From Vespa crabro (lineage: Eukaryota > Arthropoda > Insecta > Hymenoptera > Vespidae), in the NCBI RefSeq assembly GCF_910589235.1, contig NW_025813620.1, forward strand, positions 1-64,000: a DNA stretch of 64,000 nt, written 5' to 3'. The position numbers and the translations under genes are program-made. Every line of letters starts with the position of its first letter. The stretch's first letter is position 1. The notes beneath the pieces are model-generated. The model saw nothing but the letters and a program-made list of their open reading frames with translations, had not been told where the DNA came from and did no database searches. Below, one piece after another: positions 1-13,309 of this stretch.

Positions 1-355
1 GTATGTCGATTACGTTTTTCGACAATTATCATATGAAAACGCGTATTTAAACATAGTAGAAACGTTATATTCTTGTTATATTCTTTATTCTGCATCGATA
101 GAATATAAAATCATTGAAATTGAACGAGATTTCAAGTTTTCGTTTTTCGACGATACGCGTATATGAGCGAAAAATCGTATATACGATATGAAAGAATGTT
201 AAAAACTTTGATTCCAATATAAAATAGATGTTTGATCTTATGAAATGCAATGTTCTGAATCGATTGGTAACATTTTTCTAACTGTGGCACAAGTATTATT
301 AAAGATTTCACGATTTTATCTTCGCATATACCGAAATTCGCGTATGTCGATTACG

Positions 356-361
356 TTTTTT
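356..361 (+). repeat. Single-T insertion, T6 instead of T5 (monomer 15-19)
   Basis: The run before cgac has six T here and five in nearly all other copies, making this monomer 342 bp. The extra base joins two forward reading frames and so creates an 87-codon open frame (245-508) absent from ordinary copies. The same insertion recurs at 18771-18776 and 29343-29348. This is a slippage-prone homopolymer. Confidence 0.9.
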
Positions 362-695
362 CGACAATTATCATATGAAAACGCGTATTTAAACATAGTA
401 AAAACGTTATATTCTTGTTATATTCTTTATTCTGCATCGATAGAATATAAAATCATTGAAATTGAACGAGATTTCAAGTTTTCGTTTTTCGACGATACGC
501 GTATATGAGCGAAAAATCGTATATACGATATGAAAGAATGTTAAAAACTTTGATTCCAATATAAAATAGATGTTTGATCTTATGAAATGCAATGTTCTGA
601 ATCGATTGGTAACATTTTTCTAACTGTGGCACAAGTATTATTAAAGATTTCACGATTTTATCTTCGCATATACCGAAATTCGCGTATGTCGATTA

Positions 696-834
696 CGTTT
701 TTCGACAATTATCATATGAAAACGCGTATTTAAACATAGTAAAAACGTTATATTCTTGTTATATTCTTTATTCTGCATCGATAGAATATAAAATCATTGA
801 AATTGAACGAGATTTCAAGTTTTCGTTTTTCGAC
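696..834 (+). repeat. Paired 11-bp direct repeats, 128 bp apart, in each monomer
   Basis: The 11-mer cgtttttcgac occurs at monomer 13-23 (here 696-706) and again at 141-151 (here 824-834). The heptamer cgcgtat likewise occurs three times per monomer period (monomer 40-46, 156-162 and across the monomer junction), each time in an A/T-rich setting. These may be traces of a shorter ancestral sequence from which the 341-bp unit was built, but the rest of the flanks do not align. Confidence 0.7.
747..768 (+). repeat. 11-bp perfect tandem duplication inside the monomer
   Basis: Monomer positions 64-74 and 75-85 are the same 11 bases, gttatattctt, back to back, followed by a partial third copy (tattct). 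The feature is present in essentially every copy; the exceptions include copies where T65A changes the first unit (12001, 19845, 28370) and single private changes such as C72T at 26332. Eleven bases is close to one helical turn. It looks like an old slippage event fixed before the array expanded. Confidence 0.9.
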
Positions 835-835
835 G

Positions 836-845
836 ATACGCGTAT
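836..845. repeat. 10-bp palindrome with CpG core at monomer 153-162
   Basis: ATACGCGTAT is self-complementary and lies 11 bp upstream of the 14-bp palindrome, so two dyads cluster in about 35 bp of each monomer. Two 8-bp palindromes also occur per monomer: TCATATGA at monomer 29-36 and AATCGATT at 258-265. Short AT-rich palindromes arise readily by chance; the clustering is the notable part. Confidence 0.75.
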
Positions 846-856
846 ATGAGCGAAAA

Positions 857-870
857 ATCGTATATACGAT
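857..870. repeat. 14-bp perfect palindrome (dyad) at monomer 174-187
   Basis: The 14 bases ATCGTATATACGAT equal their own reverse complement, with a TATA core. One such dyad occurs per monomer, giving one about every 341 bp through the array. A few copies break it: G177A (13818, 23708, 24731, 29164), A174T (37346, 40074, 48599) and a change near 61227. It could be a protein-binding dyad or a cruciform-prone site; no function is demonstrated by the sequence. Confidence 0.9.
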
Positions 871-3800
871 ATGAAAGAATGTTAAAAACTTTGATTCCAA
901 TATAAAATAGATGTTTGATCTTATGAAATGCAATGTTCTGAATCGATTGGTAACATTTTTCTAACTGTGGCACAAGTATTATTAAAGATTTCACGATTTT
1001 ATCTTCGCATATACCGAAATTCGCGTATGTCGATTACGTTTTTCGACAATTATCATATGAAAACGCGTATTTAAACATAGTAAAAACGTTATATTCTTGT
1101 TATATTCTTTATTCTGCATCGATAGAATATAAAATCATTGAAATTGAACGAGATTTCAAGTTTTCGTTTTTCGACGATACGCGTATATGAGCGAAAAATC
1201 GTATATACGATATGAAAGAATGTTAAAAACTTTGATTCCAATATAAAATAGATGTTTGATCTTATGAAATGCAATGTTCTGAATCGATTGGTAACATTTT
1301 TCTAACTGTGGCACAAGTATTATTAAAGATTTCACGATTTCATCTTCGCATATACCGAAATTCGCGTATGTCGATTACGTTTTTCGACAATTATCATATG
1401 AAAACGCGTATTTAAACATAGTAAAAACGTTATATTCTTGTTATATTCTTTATTCTGCATCGATAGAATATAAAATCATTGAAATTGAACGAGATTTCAA
1501 GTTTTCGTTTTTCGACGATACGCGTATATGAGCGAAAAATCGTATATACGATATGAAAGAATGTTAAAAACTTTGATTCCAATATAAAATAGATGTTTGA
1601 TCTTATGAAATGCAATGTTCTGAATCGATTGGTAACATTTTTCTAACTGTGGCACAAGTATTATTAAAGATTTCACGATTTTATCTTCGCATATACCGAA
1701 ATTCGCGTATGTCGATTACGTTTTTCGACAATTATCATATGAAAACGCGTATTTAAACAAAGTAAAAACGTTATATTCTTGTTATATTCTTTATTCTGCA
1801 TCGATAGAATATAAAATCATTGAAATTGAACGAGATTTCAAGTTTTCGTTTTTCGACGATACGCGTATATGAGCGAAAAATCGTATATACGATATGAAAG
1901 AATGTTAAAAACTTTGATTCCAATATAAAATAGATGTTTGATCTTATGAAATGCAATGTTCTGAATCGATTGGTAACATTTTTCTAACTGTGGCACAAGT
2001 ATTATTAAAGATTTCACGATTTTATCTTCGCATATACCGAAATTCGCGTATGTCGATTACGTTTTTCGACAATTATCATATGAAAACGCGTATTTAAACA
2101 TAGTAAAAACGTTATATTCTTGTTATATTCTTTATTCTGCATCGATAGAATATAAAATCATTGAAATTGAACGAGATTTCAAGTTTTCGTTTTTCGACGA
2201 TACGCGTATATGAGCGAAAAATCGTATATACGATATGAAAGAATGTTAAAAACTTTGATTCCAATATAAAATAGATGTTTGATCTTATGAAATGCAATGT
2301 TCTGAATCGATTGGTAACATTTTTCTAACTGTGGCACAAGTATTATTAAAGATTTCACGATTTTATCTTCGCATATACCGAAATTCGCGTATGTCGATTA
2401 CGTTTTTCGACAATTATCATATGAAAACGCGTATTTAAACAAAGTAAAAACGTTATATTCTTGTTATATTCTTTATTCTGCATCGATAGAATATAAAATC
2501 ATTGAAATTGAACGAGATTTCAAGTTTTCGTTTTTCGACGATACGCGTATATGAGCGAAAAATCGTATATACGATATGAAAGAATGTTAAAAACTTTGAT
2601 TCCAATATAAAATAGATGTTTGATCTTATGAAATGCAATGTTCTGAATCGATTGGTAACATTTCTCTAACTGTGGCACAAGTATTATTAAAGATTTCACG
2701 ATTTTATCATCGCATATACCGAAATTCGCGTATGTCGATTACGTTTTTCGACAATTATCATATGAAAACGCGTATTTAAACATAGTAAAAACGTTATATT
2801 CTTGTTATATTCTTTATTCTGCATCGATAGAATATAAAATCATTGAAATTGAACGAGATTTCAAGTTTTCGTTTTTCGACGATACGCGTATATGAGCGAA
2901 AAATCGTATATACGATATGAAAGAATGTTAAAAACTTTGATTCCAATATAAAATAGATGTTTGATCTTATGAAATGCAATGTTCTGAATCGATTGGTAAC
3001 ATTTTTCTAACTGTGGCACAAGTATTATTAAAGATTTCACGATTTTATCTTCGCATATACCGAAATTCGCGTATGTCGATTACGTTTTTCGACAATTATC
3101 ATATGAAAACGCGTATTTAAACATAGTAAAAACGTTATATTCTTGTTATATTCTTTATTCTGCATCGATAGAATATGAAATCATTGAAATTGAACGAGAT
3201 TTCAAGTTTTCGTTTTTCGACGATACGCGTATATGAGCGAAAAATCGTATATACGATATGAAAGAATGTTAAAAACTTTGATTCCAATATAAAATAGATG
3301 TTTGATCTTATGAAATGCAATGTTCTGAATCGATTGGTAACATTTTTCTAACTGTGGCACAAGTATTATTAAAGATTTCACGATTTTATCTTCGCATATA
3401 CCGAAATTCGCGTATGTCGATTACGTTTTTCGACAATTATCATATGAAAACGCGTATTTAAACATAGTAAAAACGTTATATTCTTGTTATATTCTTTATT
3501 CTGCATCGATAGAATATAAAATCATTGAAATTGAACGAGATTTCAAGTTTTCGTTTTTCGACGATACGCGTATATGAGCGAAAAATCGTATATACGATAT
3601 GAAAGAATGTTAAAAACTTTGATTCCAATATAAAATAGATGTTTGATCTTATGAAATGCAATGTTCTGAATCGATTGGTAACATTTTTCTAACTGTGGCA
3701 CAAGTATTATTAAAGATTTCACGATTTCATCTTCGCATATACCGAAATTCGCGTATGTCGATTACGTTTTTCGACAATTATCATATGAAAACGCGTATTT

Positions 3801-6800
3801 AAACATAGTAAAAACGTTATATTCTTGTTATATTCTTTATTCTGCATCGATAGAATATAAAATCATTGAAATTGAACGAGATTTCAAGTTTTCGTTTTTC
3901 GACGATACGCGTATATGAGCGAAAAATCGTATATACGATATGAAAGAATGTTAAAAACTTTGATTCCAATATAAAATAGATGTTTGATCTTATGAAATGC
4001 AATGTTCTGAATCGATTGGTAACATTTTTCTAACTGTGCCACAAGTATTATTAAAGATTTCACGATTTTATCTTCGCATATACCGAAATTCGCGTATGTC
4101 GATTACGTTTTTCGACAATTATCATATGAAAACGCGTATTTAAACATAGTAAAAACGTTATATTCTTGTTATATTCTTTATTCTGCATCGATAGAATATA
4201 AAATCATTGAAATTGAACGAGATTTCAAGTTTTCGTTTTTCGACGATACGCGTATATGAGCGAAAAATCGTATATACGATATGAAAGAATGTTAAAAACT
4301 TTGATTCCAATATAAAATAGATGTTTGATCTTATGAAATGCAATGTTCTGAATCGATTGGTAACATTTTTCTAACTGTGGCACAAGTATTATTAAAGATT
4401 TCACGATTTTATCTTCGCATATACCGAAATTCGCGTATGTCGATTACGTTTTTCGACAATTATCTTATGAAAACGCGTATTTAAACATAGTAAAAACGTT
4501 ATATTCTTGTTATATTCTTTATTCTGCATCGATAGAATATAAAATCATTGAAATTGAACGAGATTTCAAGTTTTCGTTTTTCGACGATACGCGTATATGA
4601 GCGAAAAATCGTATATACGATATGAAAGAATGTTAAAAACTTTGATTCCAATATAAAATAGATGTTTGATCTTATGAAATGCAATGTTCTGAATCGATTG
4701 GTAACATTTTTCTAACTGTGGCACAAGTATTATTAAAGATTTCACGATTTTATCTTCGCATATACCGAAATTCGCGTATGTCGATTACGTTTTTCGACAA
4801 TTATCATATGAAAACGCGTATTTAAACATAGTAAAAACGTTATATTCTTGTTATATTCTTTATTCTGCATCGATAGAATATAAAATCATTGATATTGAAC
4901 GAGATTTCAAGTTTTCGTTTTTCGACGATACGCGTATATGAGCGAAAAATCGTATATACGATATGAAAGAATGTTAAAAACTTTGATTCCAATATAAAAT
5001 AGATGTTTGATCTTATGAAATGCAATGTTCTGAATCGATTGGTAACATTTTTCTAACTGTGGCACAAGTATTATTAATGATTTCACGATTTTATCTTCGC
5101 ATATACCGAAATTCGCGTATGTCGATTACGTTTTTCGACAATTATCATATGAAAACGCGTATTTAAACATAGTAAAAACGTTATATTCTTGTTATATTCT
5201 TTATTCTGCATCGATAGAATATAAAATCATTGAAATTGAACGAGATTTCAAGTTTTCGTTTTTCGACGATACGCGTATATGAGCGAAAAATCGTATATAC
5301 GATATGAAAGAATGTTAAAAACTTTGATTCCAATATAAAATAGATGTTTGATCTTATGAAATGCAATGTTCTGAATCGATTGGTAACATTTTTCTAACTG
5401 TGGCACAAGTATTATTAAAGATTTCACGATTTTATCTTCGCATATACCGAAATTCGCGTATGTCGATTACGTTTTTCGACAATTATCATATGAAAACGCG
5501 TATTTAAACATAGTAAAAACGTTATATTCTTGTTATATTCTTTATTCTGCATCGATATAATATAAAATCATTGAAATTGAACGAGATTTCAAGTTTTCGT
5601 TTTTCGACGATACGCGTATATGAGCGAAAAATCGTATATACGATACGAAAGAATGTTAAAAACTTTGATTCCAATATAAAATAGATGTTTGATCTTATGA
5701 AATGCAATGTTCTGAATCGATTGGTAACATTTTTCTAACTGTGGCACAAGTATTATTAAAGATTTCACGATTTTATCTTCGCATATACCGAAATTCGCGT
5801 ATGTCGATTACGTTTTTCGACAATTATCATATGAAAACGCGTATTTAAACATAGTAAAAACGTTATATTCTTGTTATATTCTTTATTCTGCATCGATAGA
5901 ATATAAAATCATTGAAATTGAACGAGATTTCAAGTTTTCGTTTTTCGACGATACGCGTATATGAGCGAAAAATCGTATATACGATATGAAAGAATGTTAA
6001 AAACTTTGATTCCAATATAAATTAGATGTTTGATCTTATGAAATGCAATGTTCTGAATCGATTGGTAACATTTTTCTAACTGTGGCACAAGTATTATTAA
6101 AGATTTCACGATTTTATCTTCGCATATACCGAAATTCGCGTATGTCGATTACGTTTTTCGACAATTATCATATGAAAACGCGTATTTAAACATAGTAAAA
6201 ACGTTATATTCTTGTTATATTCTTTATTCTGCATCGATAGAATATAAAATCATTGAAATTGAACGAGATTTCAAGTTTTCGTTTTTCGACGATACGCGTA
6301 TATGAGCGAAAAATCGTATATACGATATGAAAGAATGTTAAAAACTTTGATTCCAATATAAAATAGATGTTTGATCTTATGAAATGCAATGTTCTGAATC
6401 GATTGGTAACATTTTTATAACTGTGGCACAAGTATTATTAAAGATTTCACGATTTTATCTTCGCATATACCGAAATTCGCGTATGTCGATTACGCTTTTC
6501 GACAATTATCATATGAAAACGCGTATTTAAACAAAGTAAAAACGTTATATTCTTGTTATATTCTTTATTCTGCATCGATAGAATATAAAATCATTGAAAT
6601 TGAACGAGATTTCAAGTTTTCGTTTTTCGACGATACGCGTATATGAGCGAAAAATCGTATATACGATATGAAAGAATGTTAAAAACTTTGATTCCAATAT
6701 AAAATAGATGTTTGATCTTATGAAATGCAATGTTCTGAATCGATTGGTAACATTTTTCTAACTGTGGCACAAGTATTATTAAAGATTTCACGATTTTATC

Positions 6801-9800
6801 TTCGCATATACCGAAATTCGCGTATGTCGATTACGTTTTTCGACAATTATCATATGAAAACGCGTATTTAAACATAGTAAAAACGTTATATTCTTGTTAT
6901 ATTCTTTATTCTGCATCGATAGAATATAAAATCATTGAAATTGAACGATATTTCAAGTTTTCGTTTTTCGACGATACGCGTATATGAGCGAAAAATCGTA
7001 TATACGATATGAAAGAATGTTAAAAACTTTGATTCCAATATAAAATAGATGTTTGATCTTATGAAATGCAATGTTCTGAATCGATTGGTAACATTTTTCT
7101 AACTGTGGCACAAGTATTATTAAAGATTTCACGATTTTATCTTCGCATATACCGAAATTCGCGTATGTCGATTACGTTTTTCGACAATTATCATATGAAA
7201 ACGCGTATTTAAACATAGTAAAAACGTTATATTCTTGTTATATTCTTTATTCTGCATCGATAGAATATAAAATCATTGAAATTGAACGAGATTTCAAGTT
7301 TTCGTTTTTCGACGATACGCGTATATGAGCGAAAAATCGTATATACGATATGAAAGAATGTTAAAAACTTTGATTCCAATATAAAATAGATGTTTGATCT
7401 TATGAAATGCAATGTTCTGAATCGATTGGTAACATTTTTCTAACTGTGGCACAAGTATTATTAAAGATTTCACGATTTTATCTTCGCATATACCGAAATT
7501 CGCGTATGTCGATTACGTTTTTCGACAATTATCATATGAAAACGCGTATTTAAACATAGTAAAAACGTTATATTCTTGTTATATTCTTTATTCTGCATCG
7601 ATAGAATATAAAATCATTGAAATTGAACGAGATTTCAAGTTTTCGTTTTTCGACGATACGCGTATATGAGCGAAAAATCGTATATACGATATGAAAGAAT
7701 GTTAAAAACTTTGATTCCAATATAAAATAGATGTTTGATCTTATGAAATGCAATGTTCTGAATCGATTGGTAACATTTTTCTAACTGTGGCACAAGTATT
7801 ATTAAAGATTTCACGATTTTATCTTCGCATATACCGAAATTCGCGTATGTCGATTACGTTTTTCGACAATTATCATATGAAAACGCGTATTTAAACATAG
7901 TAAAAACGTTATATTCTTGTTATATTCTTTATTCTGCATCGATAGAATATAAAATCATTGAAATTGAACGAGATTTCAAGTTTTCGTTTTTCGACGATAC
8001 GCGTATATGAGCGAAAAATCGTATATACGATATGAAAGAATGTTAAAAACTTTGATTCCAATATAAAATAGATGTTTGATCTTATGAAATGCAATGTTCT
8101 GAATCGATTGGTAACATTTTTCTAACTGTGGCACAAGTATTATTAAAGATTTCACGATTTTATCTTCGCATATACCGAAATTCGCGTATGTCGATTACGT
8201 TTTTCGACAATTATCATATGAAAACGCGTATTTAAACAAAGTAAAAACGTTATATTCTTGTTATATTCTTTATTCTGCATCGATAGAATATAAAATCATT
8301 GAAATTGAACGAGATTTCAAGTTTTCGTTTTTCGACGATACGCGTAAATGAGCGAAAAATCGTATATACGATATGAAAGAATGTTAAAAACTTTGATTCC
8401 AATATAAAATAGATGTTTGATCTTATGAAATGCAATGTTCTGAATCGATTGGTAACATTTTTCTAACTGTGGCACAAGTATTATTAAAGATTTCACGATT
8501 TTATCTTCGCATATACCGAAATTCGCGTATGTCGATTACGTTTTTCGACAATTATCATATGAAAACGCGTATTTGAACATAGTAAAAACGTTATATTCTT
8601 GTTATATTCTTTATTCTGCATCGATAGAATATAAAATCATTGAAATTGACCGAGATTTCAAGTTTTCGTTTTTCGACGATACGCGTATATGAGCGAAAAA
8701 TCGTATATACGATATGAAAGAATGTTAAAAACTTTGATTCCAATATAAAATAGATGTTTGATCTTATGAAATGCAATGTTCTGAATCGATTGGTAACATT
8801 TTTCTAACTGTGGCACAAGTATTATTAAAGATTTCACGATTTTATCTTCGCATATACCGAAATTCGTGTATGTCGATTACGTTTTTCGACAATTATCATA
8901 TGAAAACGCGTATTTAAACATAGTAAAAACGTTATATTCTTGTTATATTCTTTATTCTGCATCGATAGAATATAAAATCATTGAAATTTAACGAGATTTC
9001 AAGTTTTCGTTTTTCGACGATACGCGTATATGAGCGAAAAATCGTATATACGATATGAAAGAATGTTAAAAACTTTGATTCCAATATAAAATAGATGTTT
9101 GATCTTATGAAATGCAATGTTCTGAATCGATTGGTAACATTTTTCTAACTGTGGCACAAGTATTATTAAAGATTTCACGATTTTATCTTCGCATATACCG
9201 AAATTCGCGTATGTCGATTACGTTTTTCGACAATTATCATATGAAAACGCGTATTTAAACAAAGTAAAAACGTTATATTCTTGTTATATTCTTTATTCTG
9301 CATCGATAGAATATAAAATCATTGAAATTGAACGAGATTTCAAGTTTTCGTTTTTCGACGATACGCGTATATGAGCGAAAAATCGTATATACGATATGAA
9401 AGAATGTTAAAAACTTTGATTCCAATATAAAATAGATGTTTGATCTTATGAAATGCAATGTTCTGAATCGATTGGTAACATTTTCCTAACTGTGGCACAA
9501 GTATTATTAAAGATTTCACGATTTTATCTTCGCATATACCGAAATTCGCGTATGTCGATTACGTTTTTCGACAATTATCATATGAAAACGCGTATTTAAA
9601 CATAGTAAAAACGTTATATTCTTGTTATATTCTTTATTCTGCATCGATAGAATATAAAATCATTGAAATTGAACGAGATTTCAAGTTTTCGTTTTTCGAC
9701 GATACGCGTATATGAGCGAAAAATCGTATATACGATATGAAAGAATGTTAAAAACTTTGATTCCAATATAAAATAGATGTTTGATCTTATGAAATGCAAT

Positions 9801-11299
9801 GTTCTGAATCGATTGGTAACATTTTTATAACTGTGGCACAAGTATTATTAAAGATTTCACGATTTTATCTTCGCATATACCGAAATTCGCGTATGTCGAT
9901 TACGTTTTTCGACAATTATCATATGAAAACGCGTATTTAAACAAAGTAAAAACGTTATATTCTTGTTATATTCTTTATTCTGCATCGATAGAATATAAAA
10001 TCATTGAAATTGAACGAGATTTCAAGTTTTCGTTTTTCGACGATACGCGTATATGAGCGAAAAATCGTATATACGATATGAAAGAATGTTAAAAACTTTG
10101 ATTCCAATATAAAATAGATGTTTGATCTTATGAAATGCAATGTTCTGAATCGATTGGTAACATTTTTCTAACTGTGGCACAAGTATTATTAAAGATTTCA
10201 CGATTTTATCTTCGCATATACCGAAATTCGCGTATGTCGATTACGTTTTTCGACAATTATCTTATGAAAACGCGTATTTAAACATAGTAAAAACGTTATA
10301 TTCTTGTTATATTCTTTATTCTGCATCGATAGAATATAAAATCATTGAAATTGAACGAGATTTCAAGTTTTCGTTTTTCGACGATACGCGTATATGAGCG
10401 AAAAATCGTATATACGATATGAAAGAATGTTAAAAACTTTGATTCCAATATAAAATAGATGTTTGATCTTATGAAATGCAATGTTCTGAATCGATTGGTA
10501 ACACTTTTATAACTGTGGCACAAGTATTATTAAAGATTTCACGATTTTATCTTCGCATATACCGAAATTCGCGTATGTCGATTACATTTTTCGACAATTA
10601 TCATATGAAAACGCGTATTTAAACATAGTAAAAACGTTATATTCTTGTTATATTCTTTATTCTGCATCGATAGAATATAAAATCATTGAAATTGAACGAG
10701 ATTTCAAGTTTTCGTTTTTCGACGATACGCGTATATGAGCGAAAAATCGTATATACGATATGAAAGAATGTTAAAAACTTTGATTCCAATATAAAATAGA
10801 TGTTTGATCTTATGAAATGCAATGTTCTGAATCGATTGGTAACATTTTTCTAACTGTGGCACAAGTATTATTAAAGATTTCACGATTTTATCTTCGCATA
10901 TACCGAAATTCGCGTATGTCGATTACGTTTTTCGACAATTATCATATGAAAACGCGTATTTAAACATAGTAAAAACGTTATATTCTTGTTATATTCTTTA
11001 TTCTGCATCGATAGAATATAAAATCATTGAAATTGAACGAGATTTCAAGTTTTCGTTTTTCGACGATACGCGTATATGAGCGAAAAATCGTATATACGAT
11101 ATGAAAGAATGTTAAAAACTTTGATTCCAATATAAAATAGATGTTTGATCTTATGAAATGCAATGTTCTGAATCGATTGGTAACATTTTTCTAACTGTGG
11201 CACAAGTATTATTAAAGATTTCACGATTTTATCTTCGCATATACCGAAATTCGCGTATGTCGATTACGTTTTTCGACAATTATCATATGAAAACGCGTA

Positions 11300-12540
11300 T
11301 TTAAACAAAGTAAAAACGTTATATTCTTGTTATATTCTTTATTCTGCATCGATAGAATATAAAATCATTGAAATTGAACGAGATTTCAAGTTTTCGTTTT
11401 TCGACGATACGCGTATATGAGCGAAAAATCGTATATACGATATGAAAGAATGTTAAAAACTTTGATTCCAATATAAAATAGATGTTTGATCTTATGAAAT
11501 GCAATGTTCTGAATCGATTGGTAACATTTTTCTAACTGTGGCACAAGTATTATTAAAGATTTCACGATTTTATCTTCGCATATACCGAAATTCGCGTATG
11601 TCGATTACGTTTTTCGACAATTATCATATGAAAACGCGTATTTAAACATAGTAAAAACGTTATATTCTTGTTATATTCTTTATTCTGCATCGATAGAATA
11701 TAAAATCATTGAAATTGAACGAGATTTCAAGTTTTCGTTTTTCGACGATACGCGTATATGAGCGAAAAATCGTATATACGATATGAAATAATGTTAAAAA
11801 CTTTGATTCCAATATAAAATAGATGTTTGATCTTATGAAATGCAATGTTCTGAATCGATTGGTAACATTTTTCTAACTGTGGCACAAGTATTATTAAAGA
11901 TTTCACGATTTTATCTTCGCATATACCGAAATTCGCGTATGTCGATTACGTTTTTCGACAATTATCATATGAAAACGCGTATTTAAACATAGTAAAAACG
12001 ATATATTCTTGTTATATTCTTTATTCTGCATCGATAGAATATAAAATCATTGAAATTGAACGAGATTTCAAGTTTTCGTTTTTCGACGATACGCGTATAT
12101 GAGCGAAAAATCGTATATACGATATGAAAGAATGTTAAAAACTTTGATTCCAATATAAAATAGATGTTTGATCTTATGAAATGCAATGTTCTGAATCGAT
12201 TGGTAACATTTTTCTAACTGTGGCACAAGTATTATTAAAGATTTCACGACTTTATCTTCGCATATACCGAAATTCGCGTATGTCGATTACGTTTTTCGAC
12301 AATTATCATATGAAAACGCGTATTTAAACAAAGTAAAAACGTTATATTCTTGTTATATTCTTTATTCTGCATCGATAGAATATAAAATCATTGAAATTGA
12401 ACGAGATTTCAAGTTTTCGTTTTTCGACGATACGCGTATATGAGCGAAAAATCGTATATACGATATGAAAGAATGTTAAAAACTTTGATTCCAATATAAA
12501 ATAGATGTTTGATCTTATGAAATGCAATGTTCTGAATCGA
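11300..12540 (+). repeat. 9-monomer echo, copy 1
   Basis: Shares three markers in the same order with 14369-15609, exactly 3069 bp (9 monomers) away: T54A at 11305, G194T at 11789, T54A at 12328. Differences include T65A (12001) and a c at 12250 here, and a c at about 14719 plus an extra T54A (15055) in the partner. Three shared markers give moderate support for common descent. Confidence 0.5.
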
Positions 12541-13309
12541 TTGGTAACATTTTTCTAACTGTGGCAAAAGTATTATTAAAGATTTCACGATTTTATCTTC
12601 GCATATACCGAAATTCGCGTATGTCGATTACGTTTTTCGACAATTATCATATGAAAACGCGTATTTAAACATAGTAAAAACGTTATATTCTTGTTATATT
12701 CTTTATTCTGCATCGATAGAATATAAAATCATTGAAATTGAACGAGATTTCAAGTTTTCGTTTTTCGACGATACGCGTATATGAGCGAAAAATCGTATAT
12801 ACGATATGAAAGAATGTTAAAAACTTTGATTTCAATATAAAATAGATGTTTGATCTTATGAAATGCAATGTTCTGAATCGATTGGTAACATTTTTCTAAC
12901 TGTGGCACAAGTATTATTAAAGATTTCACGATTTTATCTTCGCATATACCGAAATTCGCGTATGTCGATTACGTTTTTCGACAATTATCATATGAAAACG
13001 CGTATTTAAACATAGTAAAAACGTTATATTCTTGTTATATTCTTTATTCTGCATCGATAGAATATAAAATCAATGAAATTGAACGAGATTTCAAGTTTTC
13101 GTTTTTCGACGATACGCGTATATGAGCGAAAAATCGTATATACGATATGAAAGAATGTTAAAAACTTTGATTCCAATATAAAATAGATGTTTGATCTTAT
13201 GAAATGCAATGTTCTGAATCGATTGGTAACATTTTTCTAACTGTGGCACAAGTATTATTAAAGATTTCACGATTTTATCTTCGCATATACCGAAATTCGC
13301 GTATGTCGA

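Larger units (their letters stand above)
684..1024 (+). repeat. Representative consensus monomer (341 bp)
   Basis: This copy carries the majority base at every site I checked, so it can stand for the array consensus. It has 46 C and 52 G (28.7% G+C) and 22 CpG. A/T runs of four or more fall at monomer positions 15-19, 36-39, 58-62, 107-110, 137-140, 143-147, 170-174, 201-205, 221-224, 273-277 and 314-317. The start chosen here is arbitrary, because a tandem array has no natural boundary. No half-monomer duplication is obvious, so 341 bp appears to be the true unit rather than a recent dimer. Confidence 0.95.

Noticed and set aside
65..250. A 61-codon minus-strand open frame present in almost every monomer (75 codons in copies with C278A)
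   Set aside because: It recurs only because the DNA repeats. Six copies have in-frame stops (changes at 6022, 17878, 21971, 22653, 26742, 50346), and many others have amino-acid changes with no sign of a synonymous bias. Its composition is that of AT-rich DNA, and no domain or start context is evident.
245..508. An 87-codon plus-strand open frame (also at 18660-18923 and 29232-29495)
   Set aside because: It exists only where the T6 insertion joins two short frames; all other copies lack it, so it is a by-product of an indel, not a gene.
684..1024. Promoter or transcription start suggested by TATA-like strings
   Set aside because: At 29% GC such strings are expected by chance and nothing else supports a promoter.
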